DNA from: Petaurus breviceps papuanus
Lineage: Eukaryota > Chordata > Mammalia > Diprotodontia > Petauridae
Direction: 5' to 3'
Length of the DNA stretch: 64,000 bases
Assembly (NCBI GenBank): GCA_028583685.1
Contig: JAMXIF010000032.1
Coordinates: forward strand, 1,699,451-1,763,450
Shown in pieces: positions 11,501-22,290 of this stretch (the first letter of the stretch is position 1; each line of letters opens with the position of its first letter). The notes beneath the pieces were generated by a model. It was not told the origin of the DNA. It saw nothing but the letters and a program-made list of their open reading frames with translations, and did no database searches. The position numbers and the translations under genes are program-made.

Positions 11501-11580
11501 GTTTCAGTCTAGTAGGTAAATAACATGCTTTTCAAAATTAGAATGTATGCCAAATATGTATTTAACCAATAGACTGAAAC
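11501..11580. repeat. Imperfect palindrome (copy 2 of two)
   Basis: The 22-bp arms at 11501-11522 and 11559-11580 are inverted copies with three mismatches (GTTTCAGTCTA shared). The centre repeats the GGTAAATA...AATATGTATTTA pattern of 11414-11471. It may be a fossil of a tiny terminal-inverted-repeat element. Confidence 0.6.
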
Positions 11581-11917
11581 AACTCTGCAGGAGCCTTCTG
11601 AGTCTTTAGTCCATCATGCTGACTTATGGATGTAGTTTTAATCTCATTTTTAATACTTATAGTGTAATAAAAAAATGTGAACATTTAGGGGTGGAGTGGG
11701 AGGAGAATTATTGCATCTGCCATAAGCCAACCAGAGAAGAATTTTTTGGTTTAAGAATCTCTTCTGATTATTGACTTTATTTTGCAAAACTATCCAGAAG
11801 CTTGTATAGGGATTATTACCATGCACATCTTCAAATAATTTCATCATTATAACATTCACCATGTGAAAATTAAACAGGCTCTTGAACATGATAGAATAAT
11901 TGAATGCATCATAGAAT

Positions 11918-12165
11918 ACTAACCAGAACACTGGTCTTAGAGTCTCTAAAGATCTGGGTTTAGATACTTCATTAATCATTTATTAGTTGTGTACCCCTGA
12001 ACAAGTTTCTTAGTTACTTCTCAGCCTCAGTTTCCCTATCTGTCAAATAGGGATTTTAATAACACCAACCCATACGTCAGTTGTGAGAATCAAATGTGCT
12101 ATTGCAATTAAAGTGGTTTGCCCATCTTAAATTGCTATATAAATGTTAACTATTTTCTTCCCATT
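11918..12165 (+). repeat. MIR SINE, nearly full length
   Basis: Runs from ACTAACCAGAACACTGGTC through TTAGTTGTGTACCCCTGAAC, CCTCAGTTTCCCTATCTGTC and GGATTTTAATAACACC to GCTATATAAATGTTAACTA. Confidence 0.85.
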
Positions 12166-12367
12166 ATACAGGTGTCAAGTGATTACTAAATTTCTTGGTT
12201 CTGTAGCTATGCTATTTTAGATACACCACTTATGAGGCTGCTTTAATTGGGAGCAGCTCCCCGCCTCTCCACCGTTCCAATTTTTACTAACCAGAAAAAT
12301 TCTTGGTTCTGATAGTGTTTTGGGTGATACGTCCAAAAAATAAAAAAATAAAGTTAAAACCTGTATT

Positions 12368-12730
12368 ACAGGATCATAGATTTAGAGACAGGAGGAACCT
12401 TACAGATCATCCATTTCAATCCCTCATTTTGCAAGTAAAAAATTTTGGCCTATGGAAGCTTAATGATTTTACCAGGGATTGGAATCCTGGTCCTTTGACT
12501 CCCGATCCAGTACTCTTTTTTAAAATTTTAGATTTTGCTTTTTTATTTTTTTGCTTTTTGGAGGGGATAAGGTAGGGCAGTTGGCGCTAAGTGACTTGCC
12601 CAAGGTCACACAGCTAGTAAGTGTTAAGGGTCTGAGGCCGAATTTGAACTCAGGTCCTCCTGACTCCAGGGCTGGTGCTCTATACACTATGCCACCTAGC
12701 CACCCCTCCAGTACCCTTTTTATTGCAGCA
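12368..12730 (-). repeat. MIR SINE interrupted by a type A SINE
   Basis: The antisense MIR starts GATCATAGATTTAGAGACAGG and runs to CCAGTACTCTTTTTT, where a type A SINE enters. The motif repeats as CCAGTACCCTTTTTA at 12708 and the MIR finishes there. Confidence 0.8.
12522..12707 (-). repeat. Type A CORE-SINE with target-site duplication
   Basis: Minus-strand copy with head GTGGCTAGGTGGCATAGTG, the TGGAGTCAGGAGGACCTGAG box and TTGGGCAAGTCACTTAGCGC. The duplication CCAGTACYCTTTTT lies at 12507-12520 and 12708-12720, inside an older MIR. Confidence 0.9.
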
Positions 12731-12757
12731 CTAACACAAAAACAATCAGGCAATTGA

Positions 12758-13956
12758 TATTGTGCTTCTATTGTGTGGATATGTTGGAATACTTTATTTT
12801 ACCCCTTATAGAGAGGATGGGAGGAAAAGTTCTGAATCATAAACAAAGCTGTTTATGTTCATTACTTCCTTTATGAAGAGAGATGTGACTGCATTCAACC
12901 GGACTTGAGCATTGGTAGCATGTGCTGGACTTTTAGCTTAGGGAAATCAACCCTATGGAAAAGTCTAGTTAGACCTTGCTGACTTCTCTCAGGGTCAAAA
13001 TAGTGGGCCCTGGTAAGGCATCTACTTGGGGGTGAGAAGATGTATAAGATGCTAGAAGATAAATGTAAGATGATTCTTTCAGTGTCATATTCAGGAGCAA
13101 ATGAAAAGACCAGGTGTGTGATTAAATGTTTCCTAATAGATTATAACTGGTTGTTAAACAATCTCTATGCTCTAATGGAAGCATACTCGAGAGATGAGAA
13201 AAAAGGCTGCACATCTGAGATACTTTGCTTAGAATCATATAAACTTACAGTTCCTGAAGTGTCCTTGAGAGCTCCTTGGAGGTTCATGTTCAACCCAAGT
13301 TTTGTTTTCTGTTGGTTTTCTTTGTTGTTATTGTTGTTTTTTAATGATAACATATGGTATTCGTTCTGTGGTAAGGCAGTATTTCCATGTATAAAGTCAG
13401 TCTCTTGTGGGAATTTATAGGGGGAAGGTGCATTAATTATGAAAACCTTTGCTTTTATCAAGTTGTGACAAGTCACTTCATTGGGTTAATAGTGCGACAG
13501 CATGAGCAGTCTCTCTCATGAGCAGGCTAGTTTTCTTCTGTTATATAACAATGAATTGTCCAGACAGTCTTGGCCAGGCGTCTGGCTAATGTATTCCATT
13601 GGTAACAAGATGGAAATGTGGGTGAATCAGTTTAAATCTACCATCATTGCTGGAAAACTACTCTATCTCCATTACTTGAAAACAAATGCCTAAAGGTGGA
13701 TCGATAGCATGATTTCCATCCATGAAGGACAGCAAATTGCTGTTGTTATCACTGTGGTCCAAGAACATTTTTAAAGGCCCTAATTGTTCCTATACCCTGA
13801 GAGCTTGGGGGTGGCAGAGACCAGAAGAAAATGTTGCTGACATTGACACCCAGAAATAATGGGGAGGCACAGACAAATGAATGAAAATATTTAACCAAGG
13901 CTTTCAGTAATAATGGAATATAGCATATAAAGTTGAGGAATAAAGAACTTTTAGTA
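12758..13956. other. Unassigned, mostly unique DNA
   Basis: No repeat family recognised. Overlapping frames of 126 codons (+, 13040-13420) and 103 codons (-, 13165-13476) exist. Neither has a recognisable domain and they contradict each other. Confidence 0.45.
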
Positions 13957-14120
13957 GGGGCGACTAGGTGGCACAGTGAATAGGGCACCAGCCCTGGAGT
14001 CAAGAGGACCTGAGTTCAAATGAGGCCTTAGACACAACACAAAACTAGCCATGTGACCTTGGGCAAGTCACTTAACTCCAACTTCCCTACCTTCCCCTCT
14101 CCAAAAAGATAATAATAATA
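13957..14120 (+). repeat. Type A CORE-SINE
   Basis: Head GGGGCGACTAGGTGGCACAG, TGGAGTCAAGAGGACCTGAG, CATGTGACCTTGGGCAAGTC and a tail ending in (ATA)n. Its linker reads GACACAACACAAAACTAGCC, a CA-rich form like the sites expanded into microsatellites in other copies. Confidence 0.9.
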
Positions 14121-14237
14121 ACCAGTGGGGATTCTGTGGCTAGAAAAGGGAAAAGAGCAAATTGTTAGCTAAAAAGAAGGCTTTCAGGATTTACCAAATT
14201 TGTGGCAGAGGAATGGCTTAGCTCATTGTATATAGTA

Positions 14238-14475
14238 GCTAGCTGCTTTAGTGTATAGTGGAATGAATTTGGAGTCAGGAAGATGAGTCTAAATCTGGCC
14301 TGAGGTGGTTGAAGACTGTGTGACACTGAAAAGTCTATCTGCCTCAGTTTCTTCATTCTCTAGAATAAGGATGATAATAGTACCTACCTCTCAGGGTGGT
14401 TGTAAGGATAAAGTGAGGTAATATTTGAAAAGTTCTTTATAAACGTTAAAGTGATATATAAATTCTAACTAGTAT
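14238..14475 (+). repeat. MIR SINE
   Basis: Blocks TTGGAGTCAGGAAGATGAG, CCTCAGTTTCTTCATTCTC, GGATGATAATAGTACCTACC, GGTTGTAAGGATAAAGTGAG and the TATATAAATTCTAACTA end. Confidence 0.85.
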
Positions 14476-15049
14476 AATTACCGTTCTTATGTGACATGGA
14501 AATAAAAGTCTTTTAGTAGATTGACAGCGGAATATATATGAAAAGAGGACCTTGAGCAAATGGGTCTTAGGCAAAAGAAATGATCTGTTGTACAGGGAGA
14601 GACAAGGGTTGATAAGTAATAGGTTTTAAAGATAGTATCCCAGTGTCTCAGATTCAAAAGGATCTTTAGATGCTCCAAAGAACAAATTTCATCTGAACGT
14701 GAATCTTGTCTATATCCCATCTGACAAGTGGTCATTCTGACTTTCCTTGAAGCCTTCTGGTCGGTGTGAACCCACTACCTCATGAGTCAGAACTTGTGAT
14801 TTTGTGACAATTCTAAGTGTTAAGAAGTTTTTTTCCCCCTTCATCGAATCTTATTTTGTTAATCATTGCTCTTAGTTTTGTTCTCTAGGGCCTAGAAGAA
14901 AAAATTTATTTCCTTCTCCATAGGTCAAGATTTCACATATTTGAAGAAAGCTGTCACATCATCTCAGGTCTTCTGTTCTCCATGACAAACATCCTCAGTA
15001 CGTTCAGTGGCACATTGTATAGAATTAATTCGAGGTCTTTCCCCATTCT

Positions 15050-15098
15050 TCCTTATGCATAATAAGTACTTGATAAATATTTGTTGAATTAAATTGAA
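15050..15098 (+). repeat. L2 terminal fragment
   Basis: ATAATAAGTACTTGATAAAT then ATTTGTTGAATTAAATTGAA, the last part of an L2, sitting inside the CR1/L3 text. Confidence 0.5.
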
Positions 15099-15259
15099 TC
15101 CTTACTGCCCTCCTCTGGACTCTGTCTTGTTATCATCATTCGTTGTAAAATGTGGTACCCAGAAATGAATACAAAACTCCAGTTATGGTCAGACCAAGGC
15201 AAAGTAAAGCAATACTATCACTTCCCTAATCCTGGGCTTATTGAAGGTGGGGGAAGGGA

Positions 15260-15400
15260 GAGAGAAGGCAGAAAACATTTATTAAGCACCTACAGTGTGC
15301 CAGGTACCATCATAACAACTTTACAAATGTTATGTCATTTGATCTTCCCGAAAACCTCACAGCAATACCTCTCAATGCCACTTGAAATGATATGAACTTT
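15260..15400 (-). repeat. MIR SINE fragment within CR1/L3
   Basis: AAACATTTATTAAGCACCTAC, GTGTGCCAGGTACCATC and TTACAAATGTTATGTCATTT are the antisense MIR 3' part. Confidence 0.75.
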
Positions 15401-15504
15401 CCATCTCCTATTGTTATTTTGAGCTTGTAAAACACTTAGAAATTTTTTTTAATCCAACCAACTGCCATAATAGCAAGTATCCTCTGTCTTCTAATTCTTA
15501 AGGG

Positions 15505-15626
15505 GTGAATCTATCTCTTTTTTGTATGCATATTCCCAGGGCTTAGCAGTGTCTGGAACATTATAAAAAATTGCTTGTTGATTTATTTGATTCATGGTTC
15601 ATTCATTCATTCACTTCATTCGTGTC
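15505..15626 (+). repeat. L2 3' end followed by (TTCA)n
   Basis: TTGTATGCATATTCCCAGGG, AGTGTCTGGAACATTATAAA and TTGCTTGTTGATTTATTTGA form an L2 terminus. A short TTCA repeat follows at about 15598-15626. Confidence 0.7.
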
Positions 15627-16467
15627 TGTATCAAAAGTTTATGACTTTATATTTATAATTATTAATTTAATCTATTTTTATTTGGCCCAATTTTCTAGCC
15701 TGTCATACATTCTTTTGCATACTATTCCTGACTTTGTGTCATATGCATACTTGATAAGCATAGTATCTATGTCTTTATCTGTGTCATTGATAAAAATGCT
15801 GAACTGCAGGATCAAGCATACATCCCTGGTGTCTCCACTGGAGGTCTTATTCAAAGGTAACATCAAACTTGCAATAACTGCCCATTTAACCAGCTTTGAA
15901 TCATTTATCCTCATCTATTTCTCTGGATTTTTTTGCTATGATAATGTCGTGAAAGGCATTTTTGCTTAAAATGTATTATTGCTACAGATTTCCTTTGGTT
16001 ATCTGATTTATTTATACTGATAGAAAAGGAAATAATGTTAGTCTAATATGTCCTATTCTTGATGAAGTCTTACTAATTCTCTGTGATCACTGCTTTGCTA
16101 ATTCTTTGTGATCAGGCCTTTCTTTTTTATATTCACTAGGCATCTCTTTAATACTATGTTTTGGAATTTTACCAAGAATTGAAGTCAAGGTTACTGGCTA
16201 ATAGTTTGTAGGTTCCACACAACAGCCATTTTTAAAAACTAGAACATCTTTCACTGTGGAATTTCTTCTGCTCTCTATATGTACAGAGTTTAGTGATTAA
16301 ACATGCACTTTTTCCAGTATTTAAGTATGGATTTAATTTTGGGCAGGGTACTTGAACTCATTGAGGGTAGCTTGATTATCTTAGAGTGCTTTCCCCTTAA
16401 TTAAGGTGGGCATTTACTCCCATTTGAACATTTTTGTTCTGGTTTTTCAATTTAAAAAATTCTTCTT

Positions 16468-16622
16468 GGGGTGGCAGCTAGGTGGCGCAGTGAGTGGAGC
16501 ACTGGCCCTGGAGTCAGGAGGACCTAAGTTCAGATCCAGTCTTGGACACTAAACACTTGCTAGCCATGTGACCATGGGCAGGTCACTTAACCCCAGTTGC
16601 CTCGCCTTCCTCCCTCCAAAAA
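16468..16622 (+). repeat. Type A CORE-SINE with target-site duplication
   Basis: GGGGTGGCAGCTAGGTGGCG head, box and core blocks intact, A tail. It is flanked by AAATTCTTCTTG (ending 16467) and AAATTATTCTTG (from about 16624). It interrupts the older CR1/L3. Confidence 0.93.
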
Positions 16623-16947
16623 AAAATTATTCTTGTCAGAATAAACAGAACAAAATTGGCAGTTGAATATTTCTGCCTTCTCTCTGTTGCTACTTTTTCA
16701 TCCTGCCACTAGTCTTATTCTTTCTTTAATATTTCTTCCTTACTTTAACAAAACAAACCTATTGTTCTCCTTAACTTTCCATAAGGATTCCAGCCCATCC
16801 TGAGTTTTTGCACTCCTGATGCTACTGTCACAGGATGATGCCACAGTTTTGTGTTCAGTCTCCTTACCATTTCTTACTTATATCTTTTCTTGGTCCTTTT
16901 AAAAATCCAAGTTGTTCAGTGACTTTTTGCTCTGCTCAGTAAGTCAC

Positions 16948-17100
16948 TTAGTCAATAAGCATTTATTGTGTCTTCTATGTTCCATGTGCTATGCTAAGCA
17001 CCGGAGATTCAAAGAGAGGTGAAAAAAATTTAGACCTTGTTCTCAAGGAGCCCACAGTCTAGTGGGGGAGGAACACATCCAGTGGACTACATATAAAGAA
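16948..17100 (-). repeat. L2 LINE 3' end
   Basis: Antisense L2 terminus: GTCAATAAGCATTTATTGTG, ATGTGCTATGCTAAGC, then TGTTCTCAAGGAGCCCACAG and TCTAGTGGGGGAGGAAC. Confidence 0.85.
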
Positions 17101-17526
17101 GATGCACATAAGATAAGATGGAGATTTCTCTCAAAAGAGAAAATATACTAAAATTAAGGATTAGGTGGTGAGATCCACACTAACCTATTTAGCATCTTCA
17201 GAATTGTTTTGTTGAGGTCATCTGATCCATCTTGAATTGTTTTCATCAAAGCATTTTAGTCCATCATATTCTTTTTCTTGATCTTTAAACATCAGGTTTC
17301 GCAGAACCTTGGGTACTTGGCCAATTGAACTTAGTTTTCTTTACATTATCTATCAAATAGTCTAAGGTGAATGTGTTGATTCTCCTATTCTTACATCAAA
17401 TGTGCTCCATGATGATGAGAGGGGAAAAAACTGAATCAGAAAAAAAAAATCCTTCTTTTTGGTCCTTTTTTCCTGAAGAACAAAATTATCACTAAAGTAA
17501 ATCAAGTGAATATTAGCTGTTCTTTG
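17101..17526. other. Unassigned DNA
   Basis: No family recognised with confidence. The part after 17190 may be further diverged LINE sequence. Confidence 0.35.
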
Positions 17527-17760
17527 TGGAGATAGGAAAGGGATAAAGGAAAGGACAAGAGGTGGAGAGGAGAGGGGAGAGAGAGGAGGAGGGGAAAGAA
17601 GAGAGGAGAGAAAAAGAAGAAGAGGAGAAGGAGAGAGGAGAGAGGGGAGAGGGGAAGGAGAGCATATGGGAATGGATATAGGGGAGAAGGAAATATGGGA
17701 GAGGAGAGAGTAAGAAAGAAGAGAGAAGAGAGGGGAAGGGAGAAAGGAGAGAGGAAATAC
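17527..17760. repeat. GA-rich purine tract
   Basis: Almost entirely A and G on the + strand, with an unbroken run of 99 purines at 17564-17662. A 105-residue Ser/Leu/Pro/Phe frame on the other strand is only its translation. Confidence 0.95.
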
Positions 17761-17899
17761 AGTTCAGAAGTCATTAATAAATGAAGTTCCTCATATAAAA
17801 AGATGAAAAACAATGTCATGAAGAATTTATAACTCTTATCTTCCCTCTTTAAATTATGTGTGTGTTCTTATCTGCTGATCTATGTACACTATATATTCT

Positions 17900-18016
17900 G
17901 GACTGGGAGAATGTAATATCCTTGAAGGAGGGCACTGTTTTTCAAATTTAAATCCCTATCACATAGCACAATGCTTACTACCTAGTAGCCACTTAATAAA
18001 AGCTTGTTGAATCAAA
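17900..18016 (+). repeat. L2 LINE 3' end
   Basis: ACTGGGAGAATGTAATATCC, TTGAAGGAGGGCACTG, CACATAGCACAATGCTTAC and TTAATAAAAGCTTGTTGAAT form a diverged L2 terminus. Confidence 0.75.
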
Positions 18017-19232
18017 TTTTGGATTTGAACCATTGCTCTACTATGCCTGTGAATCAAGCTTGTGTTTGACTACCCAAATTCCTCATACCTTAGATGAAAT
18101 ACTGTACTCCAATGACCTCAATTCTCTTTCTGCCTCCAGGCATCCCCACCCCTGGATTGCTTACATTAGAATATCTTCTTATCATACACTAACTACTACC
18201 CTTTTAGAAGCACCACTTTAACAATCTGCCAGGTGTCTTGAACCTTATTTTGGTCATTGGTCTGATCCAAGCATGTATTGAAGCCAATTCCAACCAGATC
18301 CAGAGCTGATTGTGAAATTTTCTAGGTGAAAATTTCTGATAACTTGGAAATGCACCAATACAACAAATTAAGGAATAATTTATTGTTTGGTTTATTGTAG
18401 ACTTTAAAAGGTGATGGAGAAAATGTCAAATAATGAAGAATAAACTTAAAAGTGTATGGTACCAATTTTTTTTTTCAGAAAACAGATTGTTAAAAATTTA
18501 ACAACACATTTCCTGGTCTCATCTAGCCAAGTCTTAGCATTAGCTACAAGATCAAATTTTCCTCCTTGCATCAAATTCTCTACTTCATCTTTCATTTTTA
18601 CCTATTCTTCATGTGTTGGTATAGACATATGAAGATATAGATTTTTTTCAGGCTATTCTGAATGATTTTTTTTTCTCCAGTGAATTTCTAGGGGTCTATA
18701 CTGAAATTCTCCCTGCATTATAATTACTATGATATCTTAGCTTGGTGGATATGTAGTGGCTCTTTCCTTTTCCAGGTTAAAGATATTTAGATTAGATTTA
18801 CAAGGATTCAGACAAGAACATTATTACTGGTTCTTGTTAAGTATATTCCATTGTTACACAAGAACCAGGGAAAGAACAGTAATGACTATGTATTCTAATC
18901 CTGCTCTTTGTTTTATTGAAGATGAAACCAAGATCCATATTTGTTAAATGACTTTTCCAGGATCGCTGGATGCCACCATAGAAATATTGCTTTACGTATA
19001 ATGTGTAAGAGAAGTCAATGTGTAATGGAAGTCAATGTTGGCAATATATTATATGTATAACGTTAATGTCAAATCTAGCTGAAATCACTTCACTGCTTGA
19101 TTTAACATATTCAAACACTCTAATAGAATAATATTCTATGAAAGTCATGCCATTTTTATTGAAAATTATGACTAAAGCTTTTTTACAGTGTGGCTATGCA
19201 TTTTTGTTATTGTTATGGAGTGTCTTTTTTAT
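18017..19232. other. Unassigned, AT-rich unique DNA
   Basis: No gene or repeat recognised. Short frames lack coding features. Confidence 0.45.
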
Positions 19233-19243
19233 AAGAAGTCAGA

Positions 19244-19412
19244 GGGGTGGCCAGGTGGCTCAGCGAGTAAGAGCACTGGCTCCAGTGTCAGGATGACCTG
19301 GAGATCGAATCCTGGGCTCAGACACTCAGCACCACGCCCAGAAATAACTGGCCGTGTAACCTTGAACAAGTTACTTAACCCCGATTGCTTAAAAATTAAA
19401 AAAAAATTAAAA
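19244..19412 (+). repeat. tRNA-headed CORE-SINE variant with perfect TSD
   Basis: Flanked by the 11-bp direct repeat AAGAAGTCAGA at 19233-19243 and 19413-19423. The head GGTGGCCAGGTGGCTCAGCG and the AGATCGAATCCTGGGC box are closer to a tRNA B box (GGTTCGAATCC) than in other type A copies. The middle has an extra CAGCACCACGCCCAGAAATA segment. It may be a separate subfamily. Confidence 0.85.
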
Positions 19413-19884
19413 AAGAAGTCAGAAGGATGCTGTTACAGTTTTTTCAAAAAGATGATGTATTGAGAGAAAAAAAGGAGTCAGTTTTCAAGAAAATCAAATA
19501 TTGAAGGAAAAAGAAGGGAAAAAATAGTTTCTTCTCTGCTGTATTTCCTTCCACACAGCATTTCTATTCTACTGACCCAACCGAGGATGAGTGACTATGT
19601 CTAAACTGAAGTAGAAGACACACATTTCCATGGAAGCAGCTTTAGTAACCATGGCAAACTGGAAATGCAGGTGCTTGAGGAAACCACAGGAAACCCAGGC
19701 ACAAGCAACTTATTTTCTTTGCAGTGAAGAAATCTAGGCATATCCTGATGCTTGTCAATGACCCAGTAGAAACAGGGGTAAGGGAAGGGGTTACAGGTTT
19801 TCTTAACTGTACCCTGTCTATTCCTAAGAAGATTTTGATGGTTCAACTTCTGAAAGCTTAGAAGTGCCTCCTCTTGGAAAGTAA
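19413..19884. other. Unassigned DNA
   Basis: No repeat or gene recognised. Confidence 0.45.
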
Positions 19885-20072
19885 GATTACTGATTTAGAA
19901 ATGAGAAGGGGTGTTAAATGCCATTTTGCCCAAGTCCCTCAGTTTCAGGATGCCCAGAGAAATACAGCTGAGTGCCAAGATTATACAGGTAAGATTTAGC
20001 AATGCAAGATTGAAGCACATATCCTCTGATACAAATGAAGCACTCTTTTCCCTGTACCATATTGCTTCCTTT
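19885..20072 (-). repeat. MIR SINE
   Basis: Starts GATTTAGAAATGAGAAGG, then CAAGTCCCTCAGTTTCAGGA and GAAGCACTCTTTTCCCTGTA, the antisense MIR order. The middle is heavily changed. Confidence 0.6.
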
Positions 20073-20093
20073 CTGTTTTAATCTCTTAGCTAC

Positions 20094-20142
20094 GTGTGTG
20101 TGTGTGTGTGAGTGTGTAGTGTGTGTGTGTGTGTAGTGTGGG
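20094..20142. repeat. (TG)n microsatellite
   Basis: TG repeat with two GTGTAG interruptions. Confidence 0.9.
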
Positions 20143-20150
20143 TGGTGCAA

Positions 20151-20346
20151 GAGGATAGGGAGGAGCAAAAGGAGAGACAGAGATATCGATAGAAAAAGTT
20201 TGAGAGAGCTAGATGGGTTGGGAAAGAGAATGAGAGAAAGAGATACATAGAAAATAAATGAGAAAGAGATTGAGAGAGAAATGGAAGGAAAAATATGGGA
20301 GGGGGATGTAGAGAGAGAGAGGACAGAGGATAGACAAGAGAAGAGA
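20151..20346. repeat. GA-rich low-complexity tract
   Basis: Imperfect GAGA/GAGAAA repeat following the TG array, with occasional ATA steps. Confidence 0.85.
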
Positions 20347-20351
20347 GGGAT

Positions 20352-20525
20352 CACCAACCGGACTGGAATCAAAGGACCTCAATTCATCCTGGCTCTTCTG
20401 TTTACTACCTGTATGACCTTCAGAAGGTCACATAAACTCTATGACCCTCAGTATCCTTGTCTAAAAAATGTTGGGGTTGGACAAGCAAAATGTCTAAGGA
20501 CTTTTGCAGACCTAAATCTAAACTG
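20352..20525 (+). repeat. MIR SINE
   Basis: ACTGGAATCAAAGGACCTCA, CTACCTGTATGACCTTCAGA, CCTCAGTATCCTTGTC and GTTGGGGTTGGACAAGC follow MIR order. Confidence 0.75.
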
Positions 20526-20629
20526 GAATAGGCTGCAATAGGAAGTTATTGGAAGAGATGGTCAGTATGGCAATGATGCCCTCATTTTCAAGTAGTGACT
20601 AAATGAATATTAATTTAAAAGCTTGTGTG

Positions 20630-20825
20630 CTAGGAGCTATAGTAATGAAACAATTCTTCTATCTAGAAGCTTATATTTTTTTCAAGGGAGACAACATGTA
20701 CATCTAAACTTAACAAAATACATAAAGAGTTGATAGTAGTAATTTTATGGAAAAGCTACTAACAACTTAAACAGATCTAGAAAAAGGCTTCTTGTAGAAA
20801 GTGGCATTAAAGTCCAGTTTTGGCT
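20630..20825 (-). repeat. L2 LINE fragment
   Basis: Antisense L2: CTAGAAGCTTATATTTTTTT, GGGAGACAACATGTACATC and AGGCTTCTTGTAGAAAGTGG. Confidence 0.7.
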
Positions 20826-22110
20826 AGGGATAGAGACAAGAAATGGAATGTTGTTTGTGTGTGTAAGGATGAATGATGGTTATTTCTGACTTGTATCCCA
20901 GGCTGTGGACCTACTCCCAAAACTCCAGCTCACAGTGGTAAGTATTTTCTAAGAGGGCAGTTAACTACTAGCTCTAGCTTATGAGCCCCCTTCCCACGTC
21001 TGTTTCCCCAATCACTTTCAGTTCTTATAAGTCAGTTAATCAAACTTGATTGACTTTTAGAATGGGGTATTTATTAGAGGGCTGTGGTAAGAAGAGCTGG
21101 TACAAAACACACCTTCTGCAATATCTGTGGTCCGTTTTTTAAGACTGCATAAAGAGGCCAGGGGGAAGTAAACTGGAGCTTATAGAACTCATGGGGCAAT
21201 GGGGTGATTTGTAGCTGCTGGCTGCTGGAACTCTTTTTGATACTCAGTGGGTTACTCATCTTGGTGCTTAGTCATAGTAGAACTTTTCTCCTGGAGTCCT
21301 TGAACATGCCTTTCCTCAGGGTTCTCCATTGGTATTGAGTTGCCAGGAAAGAGCCCACTGCCGGGTCTGTCATGCCTGGGATACTCCTTGGTTGTGGATA
21401 AGAAGTCGAAATCCCATTCTCATATATTCACTGGTTTATCTTCAACATATGATGTACTGGGAAATGTCTCTTTATTTGAGAGACACCACATAAGAACAAT
21501 CTTCCAGTTTTCAGGGAAAAAAAACTGTCAAAGCCCTTGAGATTTAATAAAATGTTTGGTGCCCTTCTGTGTGAACTTTCCATGCTCCGGGAACCCATAA
21601 ACATGGAAAGCAGAAGAAACCCCGAAGGGTCACTGAAACATATGTTCACAGATTGAAGATATCCATGCATGGCTATGAATTCCCAACAGGGACAGGCATG
21701 AAATTGTTGTAGATGACCCTCAAGAACCAACAAACCAGTAGAGATCACCTAAATTATTGAAGAGAATGGCCATGGCTATCCACCTGACTTGATCTCTTTG
21801 CTAAATTACCACATTCTCTCCTGAGAGTTTTTCCCTACTTTTTTTTTTGCTTGACTGTCTCCCTGAATTTAATTGAGACATTCATAATTCTTTTATGTCA
21901 TTCCAAATAAAAAGGCCATCATCACACAGAAGGTCTGTGAAGTCAAGATTAAATTGGAAAATGTTATACTAATGAGCTTGTTATTATGTTTTCATTTTAT
22001 CCAAAGGAAATAATCTACCAAATAAGTCCACCAAGTCTAAAGTTATGGAAAAGCAAATATTAAAAATTTCAAGGGGCTAACTTCTTTCCTGTGGGTTAGA
22101 GCAGCCAGCT
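20826..22110. other. Unassigned, unique DNA
   Basis: No repeat family recognised. A 106-codon minus-strand frame (21428-21748) and shorter frames have no recognised domain or flanking splice signals. Confidence 0.45.
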
Positions 22111-22117
22111 CCGCAGT

Positions 22118-22290
22118 GGGATATAGTAGAAAGCATAATAAATTTGGAATAAACGGGTATCAGTAAGGGTCTTATTCTTTTATCAATACCTATGTAACCT
22201 TGGGTAAGTCCCTGTACCAGTCTTCTCAACTGTGAAATATATAGGACAAAATAGGATTCTTCCTACTCTTAAGTTATAATCCTATGACTC
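22118..22290 (+). repeat. MIR SINE
   Basis: GTGGGATATAGTAGAAAGCA, CCTATGTAACCTTGGGTAAG and TAGGATTCTTCCTACTCTTA follow MIR order through the core to the 3' end. Confidence 0.75.

Larger units (their letters stand above)
14745..16935 (-). repeat. Composite CR1/L3 LINE fossil with several inserts
   Basis: The antisense text of a CR1-clade LINE can be followed in pieces: AACCCACTACCTCATGAGTC, AATTCTAAGTGTTAAGAAG, CATCCTCAGTACGTTC, GCCCTCCTCTGGACTC, TGGTACCCAGAAATGAATAC, TTTGTGTCATATGCATACTTG and ATTGATAAAAATGCTGAAC, then a last part from 16637. It is broken by an L2 tail (about 15050-15098), a MIR (15260-15400), an L2 end (15505-15600) and a type A SINE (16468). A minus-strand reading would give reverse transcriptase, but only short degraded frames remain. 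Confidence 0.75.

Noticed and set aside
15571-15969. 132-codon hydrophobic + strand frame that looks like a membrane protein
   Set aside because: It lies on the antisense side of a CR1/L3 LINE whose coding strand is minus; the hydrophobicity comes from T-rich antisense text.
17502-17819. 105-residue Ser/Leu/Pro/Phe minus-strand frame
   Set aside because: It is the antisense of a purine tract; composition alone keeps the frame open.
19000-19060. Short direct repeat GAAGTCAATGT
   Set aside because: Only two 11-bp copies in AT-rich DNA; not above chance with local slippage.
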